Positions 1-9,313 are shown, counted from the stretch's first letter. The stretch: 64,000 nt of DNA from Acidimicrobiia bacterium (GCA_022826705.1 JAJDUJ010000027.1:62001-126000), one strand, 5' to 3'. Made by a program: numbers and translations. The notes: generated by a model from the letters alone, not told the origin.

Positions 1-2
1 CC

Positions 3-932
3 ACCGAGCGCCAGGGACAGGCCTCCGACGCCCCCGACGGAGTGTCGTTCGCGCCCACGCTGAGCGATGCCGACGCCCCCTCCGACCACACCGAGCAGTA
101 CATCGAGTGCATCGGCCACCGGGGCATGTACCGCGACGGTTGGGGGGCGGCCATCTTCCACGAGCACCATACCCCGTTCAGCGAGGATCGCTGGGAGCTG
201 TTCAATTTGGCCGACGACTTCAACGAGCGCAACGACCTGGCCGACGCCGAGCCCGAGAAGCTGGCCGAGATGGTGGAGGCCTGGGAGGAGGCCGCCTGGC
301 GCAACCGGGTCTTCCCCCTCGATGAGGCCTCCGGGCTATTCCGCACGGTGAAGCCGCCTGAACACGCCAAGCTCACCCGGGAACTGCGCATCCTGCCCGG
401 ATCGCCCACCGTGGAGCGATTGCGGTCGTCCCGGCTCATCGCCGGCGGCAATTTCACCATCACCGTGGATCTGCACCACCGCCCCGGCGACCAGGGCGTG
501 CTGGTGGCCCACGGCAGCCAGGCGTCGGGCTATGTGCTCTACATCGAGAACGACGCCCTGCACTTCGTGGTCAACAGCTCGGGCCGGTACTTGGCCGCCG
601 ATCCCGTAAGCCTGTCGGGGGAGTGTCGCCAGGTTGTGGTTGACGCCGCCGCCCCCGGCGGGCGTATCTGGAATTTCACCGTGAGCGCCGACGGGAGGGA
701 GGGTGCCACGCTGGCCGAAGTCCCCCAGATGATCGGCTTTTTGCCCTGGCAGGGCATCGATGTCGGACTCAACCGGCGCTCCCCGGTGTCGTGGGACCTC
801 TACCAGCGCCACGGCACCTTCGGCTACACCGGCACCATCCACCAGGTGACTTACACCCCCGGCCCCCCCGCCCCCGACGTAGACGACGCCCTCCTAGAAG
901 ACTTCCGCGAATTCGGAATGGCGTTGGAGTAG
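3..932 (+). CDS. Sulfatase, C-terminal part (5' end outside window)
   Basis: The reading frame is open to the left edge, so the first GTG at 42 is not the real start. The visible 309 residues match the C-terminal portion of arylsulfatase-type enzymes: a segment ending in a GHRGMYRDGW motif, then WELFNLADDFNERNDLA, the usual subdomain before the end of the alkaline-phosphatase-like fold, followed by a beta-rich tail. The active-site CxPSR motif would lie upstream and cannot be checked. It probably hydrolyses a sulfate ester. It converges on a second, complete sulfatase at 1075-2556. Confidence 0.8.
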   Translation, partial: TERQGQASDAPDGVSFAPTLSDADAPSDHTEQYIECIGHRGMYRDGWGAAIFHEHHTPFSEDRWELFNLADDFNERNDLADAEPEKLAEMVEAWEEAAWRNRVFPLDEASGLFRTVKPPEHAKLTRELRILPGSPTVERLRSSRLIAGGNFTITVDLHHRPGDQGVLVAHGSQASGYVLYIENDALHFVVNSSGRYLAADPVSLSGECRQVVVDAAAPGGRIWNFTVSADGREGATLAEVPQMIGFLPWQGIDVGLNRRSPVSWDLYQRHGTFGYTGTIHQVTYTPGPPAPDVDDALLEDFREFGMALE

Positions 933-1074
933 CCCCCCTCCTCCCTTCCCCTTAGATGGCGATCACAACTGAGGCGGGGTGGGGGGTGGCCCGGCTCAGG
1001 GCGCCCGCCGCCCGGAGTTCATCGAGGACGGCGGGCTGGGCCGGGACAGGACCCGCCGCCCCGCTGGAGAATGG

Positions 1075-2556
1075 TTACGAGTACTCCGCAACCTCCAACT
1101 CCCGCAACACCTCAAACCTCTCCCGCAGTTCCCGACGCCGGCTGCGGTCGTTGGCCAGATTCACCAGTTCGTGCGGATCGTCATCGTGGTCGTACCACTC
1201 GTGGTCGTGATCATCGAAGTCGGCGTCGGGCCCAAACAGCATGGAGTCGCCCAGCGACACTCCAAGGTTGCTGACCCCGCCGCCGATGCCGTAGTAGCGG
1301 CAGTACTTGTGGCGGCCGTCGAACACCCCGGATGAGGCGTAGCGCACCTTTTCCACCCCCAGATACCACGGCCACCGCTGGGCGAACAGGATGTGGTCGC
1401 GGATCACCGCCGACTGGTCGTCGAACAGCGGGCTCAGGCTCTGGCCGGACAGATCAGAGGCATCCACCCCGGCCAGCTCCAAGATGGTGGCGGCCAAGTC
1501 GGTGTGGCAGGTGAGCGATTCGGTGGCCGTTCCCGCAGCAGTCAGCCCCGGAGCGGACAAGTAAAGCGGGATCCGCATGGTCTCCTCATAATTCCACGGC
1601 CCCTTCGACCGCAGCCCATGCGAGCCGCACTGGTCGCCGTGGTCGGAGGTGAACACCACCACGGTGTTGTCCCACTGGTCGATGTCGTCCAGCGCGGCCA
1701 GGATCACCGCCAGGCACTGGTCGCTCAACTGGTGCAGCTTCACGTAGTAGTCGAGCTGGCGCAGCCACAGGTCGCGGTCGCCGGGGTCCATCGGCCCCGG
1801 GGTGCTGTTGCGCTCCATTTCCAGCAGCCAGCGGCGGTGCACATCGGGCTTGGTGTGCAGGTCGTCGTCGAAGTTCTCGGGCAGCTCGGTACACCACCGC
1901 TCGATCTCGTGGGCGAAGGCGGGCAGGTTGGTAGCCCGACCCCACTTGCGCCGGTCGAGCTTCTCCCGGCTCTGGGCCACGTAGTCGGGCGCCTGCTCCC
2001 AGAACCAGGGCTGGTCGAGGGGAAACCACATGATGTCGTGGGGGTTCACCAGGCCCACCGTCAAGAACCACGGCTGGGCTGAGTTCTGCTGGGCGCGCAG
2101 CCAGGCAGCCGAGTCGGCGGCGATGGGCTCGTCAAACTCGGTGCCGCTGCCCGGCAGCCCCCAGAAGGCCATATCGTTGCCGGTCCAATCAGAGAAGCCG
2201 TAGGCCTCCATATCGGGCTCGGCGGAGGCTTCGAGGTGCCATTTTCCCTTGTAGGCGGTGCGGTAGCCGGCCTCTCGCAGCCGAGTGCCCAGGGTGGGGA
2301 TGTCGGTGGACAGCTGGGTGTTGTTGGGATAGCTAGAGTTCTCGGTCACCCCGTGCTCGTCCATGTGCAGCCCGGTGAAGAGCGTGGCCCGCGACGGCGA
2401 GCACGGCGAGGTGTGGGTGTAGTGGCGGCGGAACTCCAGCGAGCGGTCCAACAAGCGCCGGCGGGCGGGAAGCGGCACTTCGGGCGGCAGCCAATCCCTC
2501 TGGCGCTCTTGATCGGACACCAACAGCAAGATGTTGGGAGGGCTGGTTTCGGGCAT
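1075..2556 (-). CDS. Sulfatase (formylglycine-dependent family)
   Basis: A 493-residue protein of the sulfatase/alkaline phosphatase superfamily. The N-terminus NILLLVSDQ carries the first metal ligand region. The motif CSPSRATLFTG at residues 52-62 is the signature in which the Cys is converted to formylglycine by a maturase, and GKWHLE follows near residue 105. FTSDHGDQCGSHGL, about two thirds along, supplies further metal ligands. No signal peptide is evident, so it may be cytoplasmic or an unusual export substrate. The substrate is unknown. The start is supported by the hexamer TACGCT 7 nt upstream. It converges with the partial sulfatase and diverges from the ABC importer at 2666. Confidence 0.88.
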   Translation of the reverse strand: MPETSPPNILLLVSDQERQRDWLPPEVPLPARRRLLDRSLEFRRHYTHTSPCSPSRATLFTGLHMDEHGVTENSSYPNNTQLSTDIPTLGTRLREAGYRTAYKGKWHLEASAEPDMEAYGFSDWTGNDMAFWGLPGSGTEFDEPIAADSAAWLRAQQNSAQPWFLTVGLVNPHDIMWFPLDQPWFWEQAPDYVAQSREKLDRRKWGRATNLPAFAHEIERWCTELPENFDDDLHTKPDVHRRWLLEMERNSTPGPMDPGDRDLWLRQLDYYVKLHQLSDQCLAVILAALDDIDQWDNTVVVFTSDHGDQCGSHGLRSKGPWNYEETMRIPLYLSAPGLTAAGTATESLTCHTDLAATILELAGVDASDLSGQSLSPLFDDQSAVIRDHILFAQRWPWYLGVEKVRYASSGVFDGRHKYCRYYGIGGGVSNLGVSLGDSMLFGPDADFDDHDHEWYDHDDDPHELVNLANDRSRRRELRERFEVLRELEVAEYS

Positions 2557-2563
2557 CGAGGGC

Positions 2564-2569
2564 AGCGTA
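2564..2569 (-). promoter_or_regulatory. Candidate leaderless -10 for the sulfatase
   Basis: TACGCT on the minus strand ends 7 nt before the ATG at 2556 and there is no ribosome-binding site between. This is the spacing of leaderless actinobacterial promoters. No clear -35 is seen. Confidence 0.35.
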
Positions 2570-2665
2570 GTGGCGCTCTGGGCCGTAAATCTTGCGCTTC
2601 CGATAATTTAGTGCTGGACTATCGGCCTGAACGTCGCGCCATCGCGCTTGCCCGAGGGGGACTCC

Positions 2666-4780
2666 ATGAAAACGCGTTCTTGGCTGTATTCGCTTTTCGC
2701 CATTCTGCTGGCGTTTTCGTTGGTTGCCACCGCTTGTGGCAATGACGACGACGACCCTGGAGCGGGCCCGGCCGCGTCTTCGGATGATTCCGGCGACGAC
2801 ATGGCCGATGATTCCGGCGACGACATGGCCGACGACTCCGACGACGGAGCTGCCGCCGACGACTCAGGCGACGGCCCGGCAGAAGACGCCGTTGTTATGG
2901 AGGAGATCGGCCCGCCCGAAGACACCGTGGTCACGGTGTGCGACGCGCCGTCGTTCACGCAGATTTATGCCAAGGTGATGGCCAATCGGGGCTTCGCCGA
3001 GAACCGTGGCTTCGAGATCGACTTCGTGGCCTGCCACTCCGGTCCGGCCCAGGCCGCCGCGCTGGTTTCGGGCCAGGTTGATATCGCCTTGAACACCCCC
3101 GACAACATGCTGGGCATCCGCAACGCCGACTTCGACGTGGTGATGTTCGCCCAGATCGTCGACAATCACTTCTTCGACATCGTGGTGTCCAACGGATTCG
3201 GCGAGATCGACTGCCCCCAGGGTGACTGGGAGTGCGTGATGGCCGTGCTGAACGGCACCCGCGTGGGCGTGGTGGCTCGGGGTGCCGCCGCCGAGCAGAT
3301 CGCCCGGCAGCTCTTGGACTCCGCCGGGTACGACCCCGACGACACCACCTACATCGCTACCGGCCTGGCCGGTACCACTCTGGCCGCCTTGTCATCTGAC
3401 GAGGTGGATTGGGCCATCACGTTTGAGCCCGGCTTGAGCACGGCCGAAGTTGAGGGCATCGGCTATGCCCCCTTCCGGCTCCGGGGTGGCGATGGTCCGG
3501 CCGAGCTTGACTGGCCATCGGCAGTGATGATCACCTCTCGCTCCTATTGGGACGCCAATCCCAACACCGTCTTGCACTACCGGGCCGCCATTCTCGAGGC
3601 CATGGAGTGGTTGCGCAATCCCGATAATCGCGATGCCGTCATAGAAGAGATGCTTGGCTATCTGGGCCTCGAAGCCGACATGGCCGAGATCGTCTTTGAC
3701 AACAACATCGGCTCGATGACGGTGACCGCCGAACTCGACCGGGTTCGGATCACCAACAACGTCAACTACGCCGTCGGCCGCGGCATCCTCTCCGCAGCCC
3801 AGGAATTCGGCGAATTCGCAGTAGGCCCGGGCATTGACGTGATCCTGCCGCCAGCGTTGGTGCCAGAGACGACAACCGTCAACATCTGCCAGGCGCCATC
3901 GTTCAATGGAATGATCCCTCACATTGCCGAAGAGGAGGGCTTCTTTGCAGACCGCGGTATCGACGGCGAGTTTGTCCAGTGCCACTCCGGTCCTGCCAAC
4001 GCCGCGGCGCTGATTGCCGGCGAAGTCCACTTCGTCCAAAATACGCCCGACAACATGCTGGGTATCCGCAACGCCGGATTCGACGTGGTGATGTTCCAGC
4101 AGTTGGTGGACAAGCACTTCTTCGACATTGTGGTGTCCAACAACTTTGGGCCGATCGATTGCGAGCGAGGCGACTGGCAGTGCGCCATGCAAGAGCTTGA
4201 GGGCACCAACGTAGGCGTGGTGGCCCGCGGCGCGGCGGCCGAGCAGATTGCCCGCCAGCTCATTGACTCTGCCGGACTTGATCCCGACGGCGCGACCTAC
4301 ATCGCCACTGGCTTGTCGGCTACCACGCTGGCGGCTCTTATATCGGGCGAGGTGGACTGGGCTATCACCTTCGAACCCGGTCTGAGCCAGGCCATCGTTG
4401 ACGATATCGGCTACGCCCCGTTTGCCCTGAGAGCCGGAGAAGGTCCGGCCGAGCTGGACTGGCCATCGTTGGTCAATACCGCCTCTCGGGAGTTCGTCGA
4501 GGAGAACCCCAACACGGTGGCCATCTTCGCCCAGGCCAGTCGCCAGGCCATGGACTTCATGCGCAATCCGGCCAATCGCGACGCGGTTCTGGAGTACATG
4601 CGCGACTTCCTCAGCTTGGAGGGGACAATGGCTGAAACAGTCCTCGATTCCAACATCGGAAGCTTGTCGCTCAACGGTGCGCTCCAGCCCGCCCGCCTCC
4701 AGAACAATGTGGACTACGCGGTGGGCCGCGGCATCCTCGAAGAGGCCCAGGCACTCGACGAATTCACGGTTTCTCCATAG
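2666..4780 (+). CDS. Lipoprotein with two tandem NMT1/SsuA-type solute-binding domains
   Basis: A 704-residue extracytoplasmic substrate-binding protein of an ABC importer. The ATG at 2666 is chosen because a GAGGGGG ribosome-binding site lies 5 nt upstream and a clean lipoprotein signal follows, with lipobox VATAC at residues 20-24. Residues 25-85 are an acidic linker containing an exact 24-bp DNA tandem repeat (2783-2806, 2807-2830). Two homologous domains follow, about 86-395 and 400-704. Both contain CHSGPA, NTPDNMLGIRNA, HFFDIVVSN, VGVVARGAAAEQIARQL and DWAITFEPGLS. Ordinary family members have one such domain of about 310 residues. The ligand is unknown; the family binds nitrate, sulfonates or thiamine-precursor-like compounds. 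ATPase and permease genes follow. Confidence 0.9.
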   Translation: MKTRSWLYSLFAILLAFSLVATACGNDDDDPGAGPAASSDDSGDDMADDSGDDMADDSDDGAAADDSGDGPAEDAVVMEEIGPPEDTVVTVCDAPSFTQIYAKVMANRGFAENRGFEIDFVACHSGPAQAAALVSGQVDIALNTPDNMLGIRNADFDVVMFAQIVDNHFFDIVVSNGFGEIDCPQGDWECVMAVLNGTRVGVVARGAAAEQIARQLLDSAGYDPDDTTYIATGLAGTTLAALSSDEVDWAITFEPGLSTAEVEGIGYAPFRLRGGDGPAELDWPSAVMITSRSYWDANPNTVLHYRAAILEAMEWLRNPDNRDAVIEEMLGYLGLEADMAEIVFDNNIGSMTVTAELDRVRITNNVNYAVGRGILSAAQEFGEFAVGPGIDVILPPALVPETTTVNICQAPSFNGMIPHIAEEEGFFADRGIDGEFVQCHSGPANAAALIAGEVHFVQNTPDNMLGIRNAGFDVVMFQQLVDKHFFDIVVSNNFGPIDCERGDWQCAMQELEGTNVGVVARGAAAEQIARQLIDSAGLDPDGATYIATGLSATTLAALISGEVDWAITFEPGLSQAIVDDIGYAPFALRAGEGPAELDWPSLVNTASREFVEENPNTVAIFAQASRQAMDFMRNPANRDAVLEYMRDFLSLEGTMAETVLDSNIGSLSLNGALQPARLQNNVDYAVGRGILEEAQALDEFTVSP

Positions 4781-4859
4781 CCAACCCCTCTTCTGGTCGG
4801 GCGGCCTGCTTGGGCCGCCCGACCGGAGGGGCTGACTAAGGTGTCTTGATGGTGGTGTT

Positions 4860-5636
4860 GTGAATCCAGCCGTCGAACTCAAGGATGTGACCCTCATCTT
4901 CGGGGGCGATCACCCCAAAGACGAGCCGGTTCTCGCTGTCCAAGACATCGACCTCTCCATCCCGCCCGGCCAGTTCGTGGCCGTGGTGGGGCCGAGCGGC
5001 TGCGGCAAGACCACCATCTTGAACATGCTGGCCGGAATCATCGGCGCCACCCGGGGATCGGTGATGCGCCACGGCCAGGAGATCGACGGCCCCAGCGATG
5101 ACATCGGCTACATGCTGGCCCGCTCGGGGTTGAGCCCCTGGCGCACCGCTCGCCGCAACGTCGAGCTCGGGCTCGAGTTCCGGGGTGTGCCCCGGGGGGA
5201 GCGGCGCGAGCGGGCCATGGAGTTGCTGGCCAAGCTGCGGCTGGAGGGTTTCGCCGACTCGTTCCCCTCCCAGCTCAGCCAGGGCATGCGCCAGCGGGTG
5301 GCCATCGCCCGCACGCTGGCCATCGACCCCGACCTGTGGCTCATGGACGAGCCTTTTGGCGCCCTCGATGCCCAGACCCGCCTCACCGTCCAGTCCGAGT
5401 TCTTGGAACTGTGGTACGAGACCCACAAGACGGTCATCTTCGTAACCCATGACCTCGAAGAGGCCGTGCTATTGGCCGATCGGGTGGTGGTGATGACCGC
5501 CCGTCCCGGTCGCATCAAGTCGGACACCATCGTCGATTTGGCCCGGCCCCGGGTGATCGACGAGCTCCGGTTCGACCCGGTGTTCCGGGAGACCGAGCAC
5601 AAGATTTGGGAGGAGCTGCGCGGTGAGATCGTCTGA
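4860..5636 (+). CDS. ABC importer ATPase (SsuB/TauB/NrtD type)
   Basis: A 258-residue nucleotide-binding subunit. Visible motifs are Walker A GPSGCGKTT, signature LSQGMRQRVAIART, Walker B LWLMDEPFGALD, and the switch histidine in FVTHDLEEAV. The Q-loop position is not canonical: the segment reads GYMLARSGLSPWRT, with R where Q is usual. The start is GTG at 4860. It energises the permease at 5623, whose start overlaps this gene by 14 nt, and takes substrate from the double-domain lipoprotein upstream. Confidence 0.92.
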   Translation: MNPAVELKDVTLIFGGDHPKDEPVLAVQDIDLSIPPGQFVAVVGPSGCGKTTILNMLAGIIGATRGSVMRHGQEIDGPSDDIGYMLARSGLSPWRTARRNVELGLEFRGVPRGERRERAMELLAKLRLEGFADSFPSQLSQGMRQRVAIARTLAIDPDLWLMDEPFGALDAQTRLTVQSEFLELWYETHKTVIFVTHDLEEAVLLADRVVVMTARPGRIKSDTIVDLARPRVIDELRFDPVFRETEHKIWEELRGEIV

Positions 5637-6579
5637 CGTCGACGAGCCTCGGGAAGCCGACATGGCCGACCAAATCCGGTTGGCCGATGCCCTCAGCCAG
5701 GAGGAAGTGGAGGCGCTGATTCCTCACGAGTCGATCTGGGCCTATCGGCTGCGCCAGCTCGACATCCCGGTGCAGATATTGAGGATCGGGATCCTGTTCG
5801 CAATCTGGGCGCTGTGGCACTACGAGGTCGTTTGGAATGGCTGGGACGCATTGTCGATTGCCGGCATCCAGCCGTTCCCCGATGTGCCCGAGACGTTTCG
5901 GGCCAGTCCCGGTGAGACCTGGGAGTACTTCACCCAGATCTACCACGAGAAGCTGTTCTGGCAGGACCTCTGGGTCACGGTGAAGGAGGCGTTGTTCGGC
6001 TTCGTCATCGGCTCGATCCTCGGATTGGTCATCGGCATCATTCTGGGACGCTTCCGGAGGGCGGCCAAGACTATGGGGCCCTTCATCGTGGTCATCAACG
6101 CCATGCCCAAGATCGCCTTCCTGCCGCTGATCTTGATCGTTTACGGCGTGGGCGAGACCTCCAAGGTGGTCCTGGCCGTGATCATCGTGTTCTTCATCGT
6201 GCAGGTGCCCACCCAGGCCGCGGTCGCATTGGTCGATCCCGATTTGGACCTGGTGGCCCGCACCATGGGCGCCTCCCAGCGGCAGCTCTTTACCAAGGTC
6301 ACGCTGCCCGGCATCACCCCGGCGGTGTTCGGCGCGCTGCGGTTGTCGGCGGTCATCTCGGTGCTGGCGGTGGTGTTCGGTGAGATCTTCTCGGCCCGCC
6401 GGGGCCTCGGCCAGCGCCTCATCACCGCAGCCAACCAGCTTTCCTACGGCGACACCTTCGCCATCGTGTTCATCCTGGCCCTGATCGCGCTGATAATGAA
6501 CGGCGGCATCGGCTTCGCCGAACGCAAAGCCCTCCGCTGGCAAGCCACCCAACAAGGCGGCCAAGTCATCTCCCTTTAG
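5623..6579 (+). CDS. ABC importer permease (SsuC/TauC/NrtB type)
   Basis: A 318-residue inner-membrane subunit of the binding-protein-dependent transport family, with several hydrophobic segments. The EAA-like coupling loop TMGASQRQLFTKVTLPGITP contacts the ATPase. GTG 5623 has GGGAGGAG 7 nt upstream; ATG 5662 also has a fair site (GGGAAG) and would shorten the long N-terminal tail. Only one permease is encoded, so the channel is presumably a homodimer. Its TAG stop overlaps the stop of the convergent methyltransferase gene. Confidence 0.9.
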   Translation: MRSSDVDEPREADMADQIRLADALSQEEVEALIPHESIWAYRLRQLDIPVQILRIGILFAIWALWHYEVVWNGWDALSIAGIQPFPDVPETFRASPGETWEYFTQIYHEKLFWQDLWVTVKEALFGFVIGSILGLVIGIILGRFRRAAKTMGPFIVVINAMPKIAFLPLILIVYGVGETSKVVLAVIIVFFIVQVPTQAAVALVDPDLDLVARTMGASQRQLFTKVTLPGITPAVFGALRLSAVISVLAVVFGEIFSARRGLGQRLITAANQLSYGDTFAIVFILALIALIMNGGIGFAERKALRWQATQQGGQVISL

Positions 6580-8039
6580 GGGCTAGAACTTCGGAATCGG
6601 CCCTCGGCTAGTTCGGCTAGGCGCTCCAAGTCGGCCTCAGCAAGCATCTCGATGACATCGAAGACCGGCTGGTCGTCCCCTTTGACTGCTTCTAGTGCCC
6701 GATGTCCTGCGCTATTGGATGCCGGTCGGTCGGTGGTCAACAGCACCAATCGAGGATGCTTTCCCTCGGCGTGGAGAACAGAGGCTCTGCCCAGCGCCTT
6801 CCACAGTGTGTCGGTGCGGCGCAGCCCAGGGCGCTGGGTCACGCTGAAAGCACCGGACACATCGAACAGCCATTCTTGGCCCAATTGGTCGACAGCCCTG
6901 AAGTTGACCTCCACCCCGCAGGGGAAACGAACCTTCTCTCGGATATCTCGGAATCCGCACTGTTGGAGAATTTCGTGCGCCAATTCCTGGGCCTTTCGGC
7001 CTTGTTGCGCGGCCCGGACTTGGAAGTTGTCGCTCCATTCAGGTTCGGCTCTACTGGCAGAAGGAGCGACCGTGACCTGCCACTGGAGCTTGTCTGATCG
7101 CTTCTTGAGTCGTTCGCGTTCGTCGGCGATGCGCTGCTCGGCCAACTCGATGTAGTCGGCGTCGGTGTCGAAGCCCACGTAGTGCCGTCCGGTGCGAACT
7201 GCGGCAACAGCTGTTGTCCCTGCCCCAACGAAGGGATCGAGCACCAAATCGCCCCGGTAGGTGTAGAGGTCGATCAGCCGTTGGGGCAGTTCCACCGGGA
7301 ACGGGGCAGGATGGCCGACACGAGTGGCTGACTCTGGGGAGATTTCCCATATGTCGGTAGTGGCTTCCATGAACTCATCCACAAAGACAGTTCCCTCGGA
7401 GGGCAGCTCCTGAGCCGCCCGCTCGGCTGCGGTCAGAGCCCGGTCGAAGCGCCCTTTGGAGGCGATCACCACTCGTTCGGTAATGTCCCGCAATACCGGG
7501 TTTCCCGGCCGCTGGAAGCTGCCCCAGGCGCAACTGCCCCCTGCACTGGAAGCCTTCTTCCAGATCACTTCGCCCCGAAGCAGCAGCCCCAAGCGGTCTT
7601 GAAGTATGGCGGTCACGTCAGCCGACAGAGACCGGTAGGGCCGACGCCCCAGATTGGCCACGTTCACCGCCATGCGCCCGCCCGGTTCCAGCTTGCTCAC
7701 GCACTGGGAGAAGACTTCTTCCAGCATGTCCAAGAAGTCGACATAGTCGGCTGGGATGTGGCCTTGGCCCACTGCCTCCTCATATTCCTTGCCCACGAAA
7801 TAGGGCGGCGAGGTGACCACCAGCGCCACGGAGTCGTCGGCGACCTGCCCGTGCAGGTCCATCTTGCGGGCATCGCCAACCCAGATCTGGTCAAGGCAAG
7901 CCGGAGGGGAGACGTCATTGGCCTCGCTGATTTCTGGCACCGGAAACCGGCCATAGAACGCGGAGGAATCGTGTCCTTCTCGCCGGCTTACTCCGAAATT
8001 GGAGGTAGCCGTGCCTTGTCTAGGCCGGGCAGATCCCAC
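6576..8039 (-). CDS. Beta-class DNA methyltransferase with fused C-terminal domain
   Basis: A 487-residue site-specific DNA methyltransferase. The catalytic motif IV TSPPY (76-80) precedes the AdoMet-binding motif DPFVGAGTT (268-276), the order of beta-class enzymes. SPPY is common in N4-cytosine members but N6-adenine is possible. Residues from about 320 form an extra domain whose core EVNFRAVDQLGQEWLFDVSG resembles the central strands of PD-(D/E)XK nucleases, with N379 and S395 where acidic and lysine residues would be expected. No separate restriction enzyme or specificity subunit is nearby, so this is either an orphan enzyme or a fused one. The GTG start is supported by TAACTT 6 nt upstream. 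Confidence 0.85.
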   Translation of the reverse strand: MGSARPRQGTATSNFGVSRREGHDSSAFYGRFPVPEISEANDVSPPACLDQIWVGDARKMDLHGQVADDSVALVVTSPPYFVGKEYEEAVGQGHIPADYVDFLDMLEEVFSQCVSKLEPGGRMAVNVANLGRRPYRSLSADVTAILQDRLGLLLRGEVIWKKASSAGGSCAWGSFQRPGNPVLRDITERVVIASKGRFDRALTAAERAAQELPSEGTVFVDEFMEATTDIWEISPESATRVGHPAPFPVELPQRLIDLYTYRGDLVLDPFVGAGTTAVAAVRTGRHYVGFDTDADYIELAEQRIADERERLKKRSDKLQWQVTVAPSASRAEPEWSDNFQVRAAQQGRKAQELAHEILQQCGFRDIREKVRFPCGVEVNFRAVDQLGQEWLFDVSGAFSVTQRPGLRRTDTLWKALGRASVLHAEGKHPRLVLLTTDRPASNSAGHRALEAVKGDDQPVFDVIEMLAEADLERLAELAEGRFRSSSP

Positions 8040-8045
8040 CTATCG

Positions 8046-8051
8046 AAGTTA
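8046..8051 (-). promoter_or_regulatory. Candidate leaderless -10 for the methyltransferase
   Basis: Minus-strand TAACTT ends 6 nt before GTG 8039, with no ribosome-binding site between them. It supports the long N-terminal start. Confidence 0.4.
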
Positions 8052-8098
8052 CATCGCAGCAGTGACAGTTTGGCGGAGCGACCCTGTCGCTGCTGCCA

Positions 8099-8452
8099 CT
8101 ATTGGGGTCCGTCAGGTCTCGATTCCATCGCTTCGGCTCGGCCTTCGAGGCGGCCTATCCGGTGGCAAAGGTCCATGACGATGTCGGTGAGCTTGTCCAG
8201 GCGGCTGTGTATGTGCTTGAACCCGTCGTTCATGTCGTCTCGTAGCTTGGCGTTTTCGGCTCGCACCGCCTTGAGGCCGTCGCGCATTTCCTGTCGGACT
8301 TGGGAGTTGCCGTCATTCAACTCTTGGCGGAGTTGAGTGTTGCCGTTGTTCATATCCTGTCGGAGCTTAGCGTTGTCGGTTCGACGGCCGCGGTCGAGGT
8401 AGAGCGTGAGGGTAATGCTTATCCCCAGCAGGGCGAGTATGGCTTGTTCCAC
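8099..8452 (-). CDS. Small membrane-anchored coiled-coil protein, function unknown
   Basis: A 117-residue protein with an N-terminal hydrophobic segment (AILALLGISITLTLYL) followed by a basic stop and a long helical region. The helix holds 11-residue repeats (KLRQDMNNGNT, QLRQELNDGNS, QVRQEMRDGLK), continuing with LRDDMNDGFKHIHSRLDKL. An 11-residue period suits a right-handed or mixed coiled coil. The GTG start at 8452 has a near-perfect AAGGAGG site 4 nt upstream. It lies in tandem behind the exporter operon and ahead of the methyltransferase gene. No family name is assigned. Confidence 0.72.
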   Translation of the reverse strand: MEQAILALLGISITLTLYLDRGRRTDNAKLRQDMNNGNTQLRQELNDGNSQVRQEMRDGLKAVRAENAKLRDDMNDGFKHIHSRLDKLTDIVMDLCHRIGRLEGRAEAMESRPDGPQ

Positions 8453-8510
8453 GTGTCCTCCTTAGAGGGCGTGTCGCATGGGGGAAGCGAGAGTCAGTGT
8501 AACAGCAGCG

Positions 8511-9308
8511 TCAGCAAGCCTGGGAGTGCCAGCGACCGTGGCGGTGCTCTAGTTCTAGGGGGAGGCCGAAGCAGGCTGAGAGGGATTCGGAGGTCAGCAC
8601 ATCTTCTAGAGGGCCTTGGGCCAGCACTCGGCCCTCGCGCAGTAACAGAACGTGGGTGAAGCCGGCGGGGATTTCCTCGGTGCGGTGGGTGACCATCACC
8701 AGGGGAGGGGCGCCGGGGTCGACGGCCAGGCGGGTGAGGTCGGTCACCAGCATTTCCCGCCCGCCCAAGTCCAGGGTGGAGGCGGGTTCGTCCAGCAGCA
8801 CTAGGCCGGGATCGGTCATGAGGCTGCGGGCGATCTGCACCCGCTGGCGCTCGCCCGACGACAAGGTGGCGATGGTGCGTTCGCCCAGCCCTTCTGCTCC
8901 CACCTGCTCCAGCAGCGATGCCGCTCGTTGCCGGTCCGCGTCGGTGTAGTCGTGCCACCACGGCTCTAGGGCGCCGTGGCGGGCGGTCATCACCACATCG
9001 ACTGCCTTCAGATGGGGCCGCAGCATCTGGGCCAGCGCCGGGGATACGAACCCCACACGATGCCGCAGGCGGCGCACGTCCACTTTGCCCAGCCGCTGGC
9101 CCAACACCTCAACGGACCCCGTGGTGGGGTGCTCGTACAGCGCGGCGATTCGCAGGAGCGAGGTCTTGCCGCTGCCGTTGGCCCCAAGCACCACCCACCG
9201 CTGATCGGACGCCACCTCCCAGTCCACATCGGCGAGGATGGGCCGCTTGTCGCGAGTGAATCCCACCCCGGTCATCCGCAGCGCCAATGTCCGCGTCTGG
9301 CTGCCCAT
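8511..9308 (-). CDS. Stand-alone ABC ATPase
   Basis: A 265-residue ABC protein with Walker A GANGSGKTS, signature LSSGERQRVQIARSL, Walker B LVLLDEPASTLD and switch His in MVTHRTEEIP. The overall form resembles ModF/YlmA-type single ATPases that lack an adjacent permease. It begins 5 nt after the stop of the second exporter gene, so it is probably the last gene of the marR-exporter operon. Its partner and role are unknown. Confidence 0.85.
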   Translation of the reverse strand: MGSQTRTLALRMTGVGFTRDKRPILADVDWEVASDQRWVVLGANGSGKTSLLRIAALYEHPTTGSVEVLGQRLGKVDVRRLRHRVGFVSPALAQMLRPHLKAVDVVMTARHGALEPWWHDYTDADRQRAASLLEQVGAEGLGERTIATLSSGERQRVQIARSLMTDPGLVLLDEPASTLDLGGREMLVTDLTRLAVDPGAPPLVMVTHRTEEIPAGFTHVLLLREGRVLAQGPLEDVLTSESLSACFGLPLELEHRHGRWHSQAC

Positions 9309-9313
9309 GATGC

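Noticed and set aside
8511..9308. Third subunit of the heterodimeric exporter
   Set aside because: Its sequence resembles stand-alone import-type ATPases and it lacks membrane helices; only operon position links it to the exporter.
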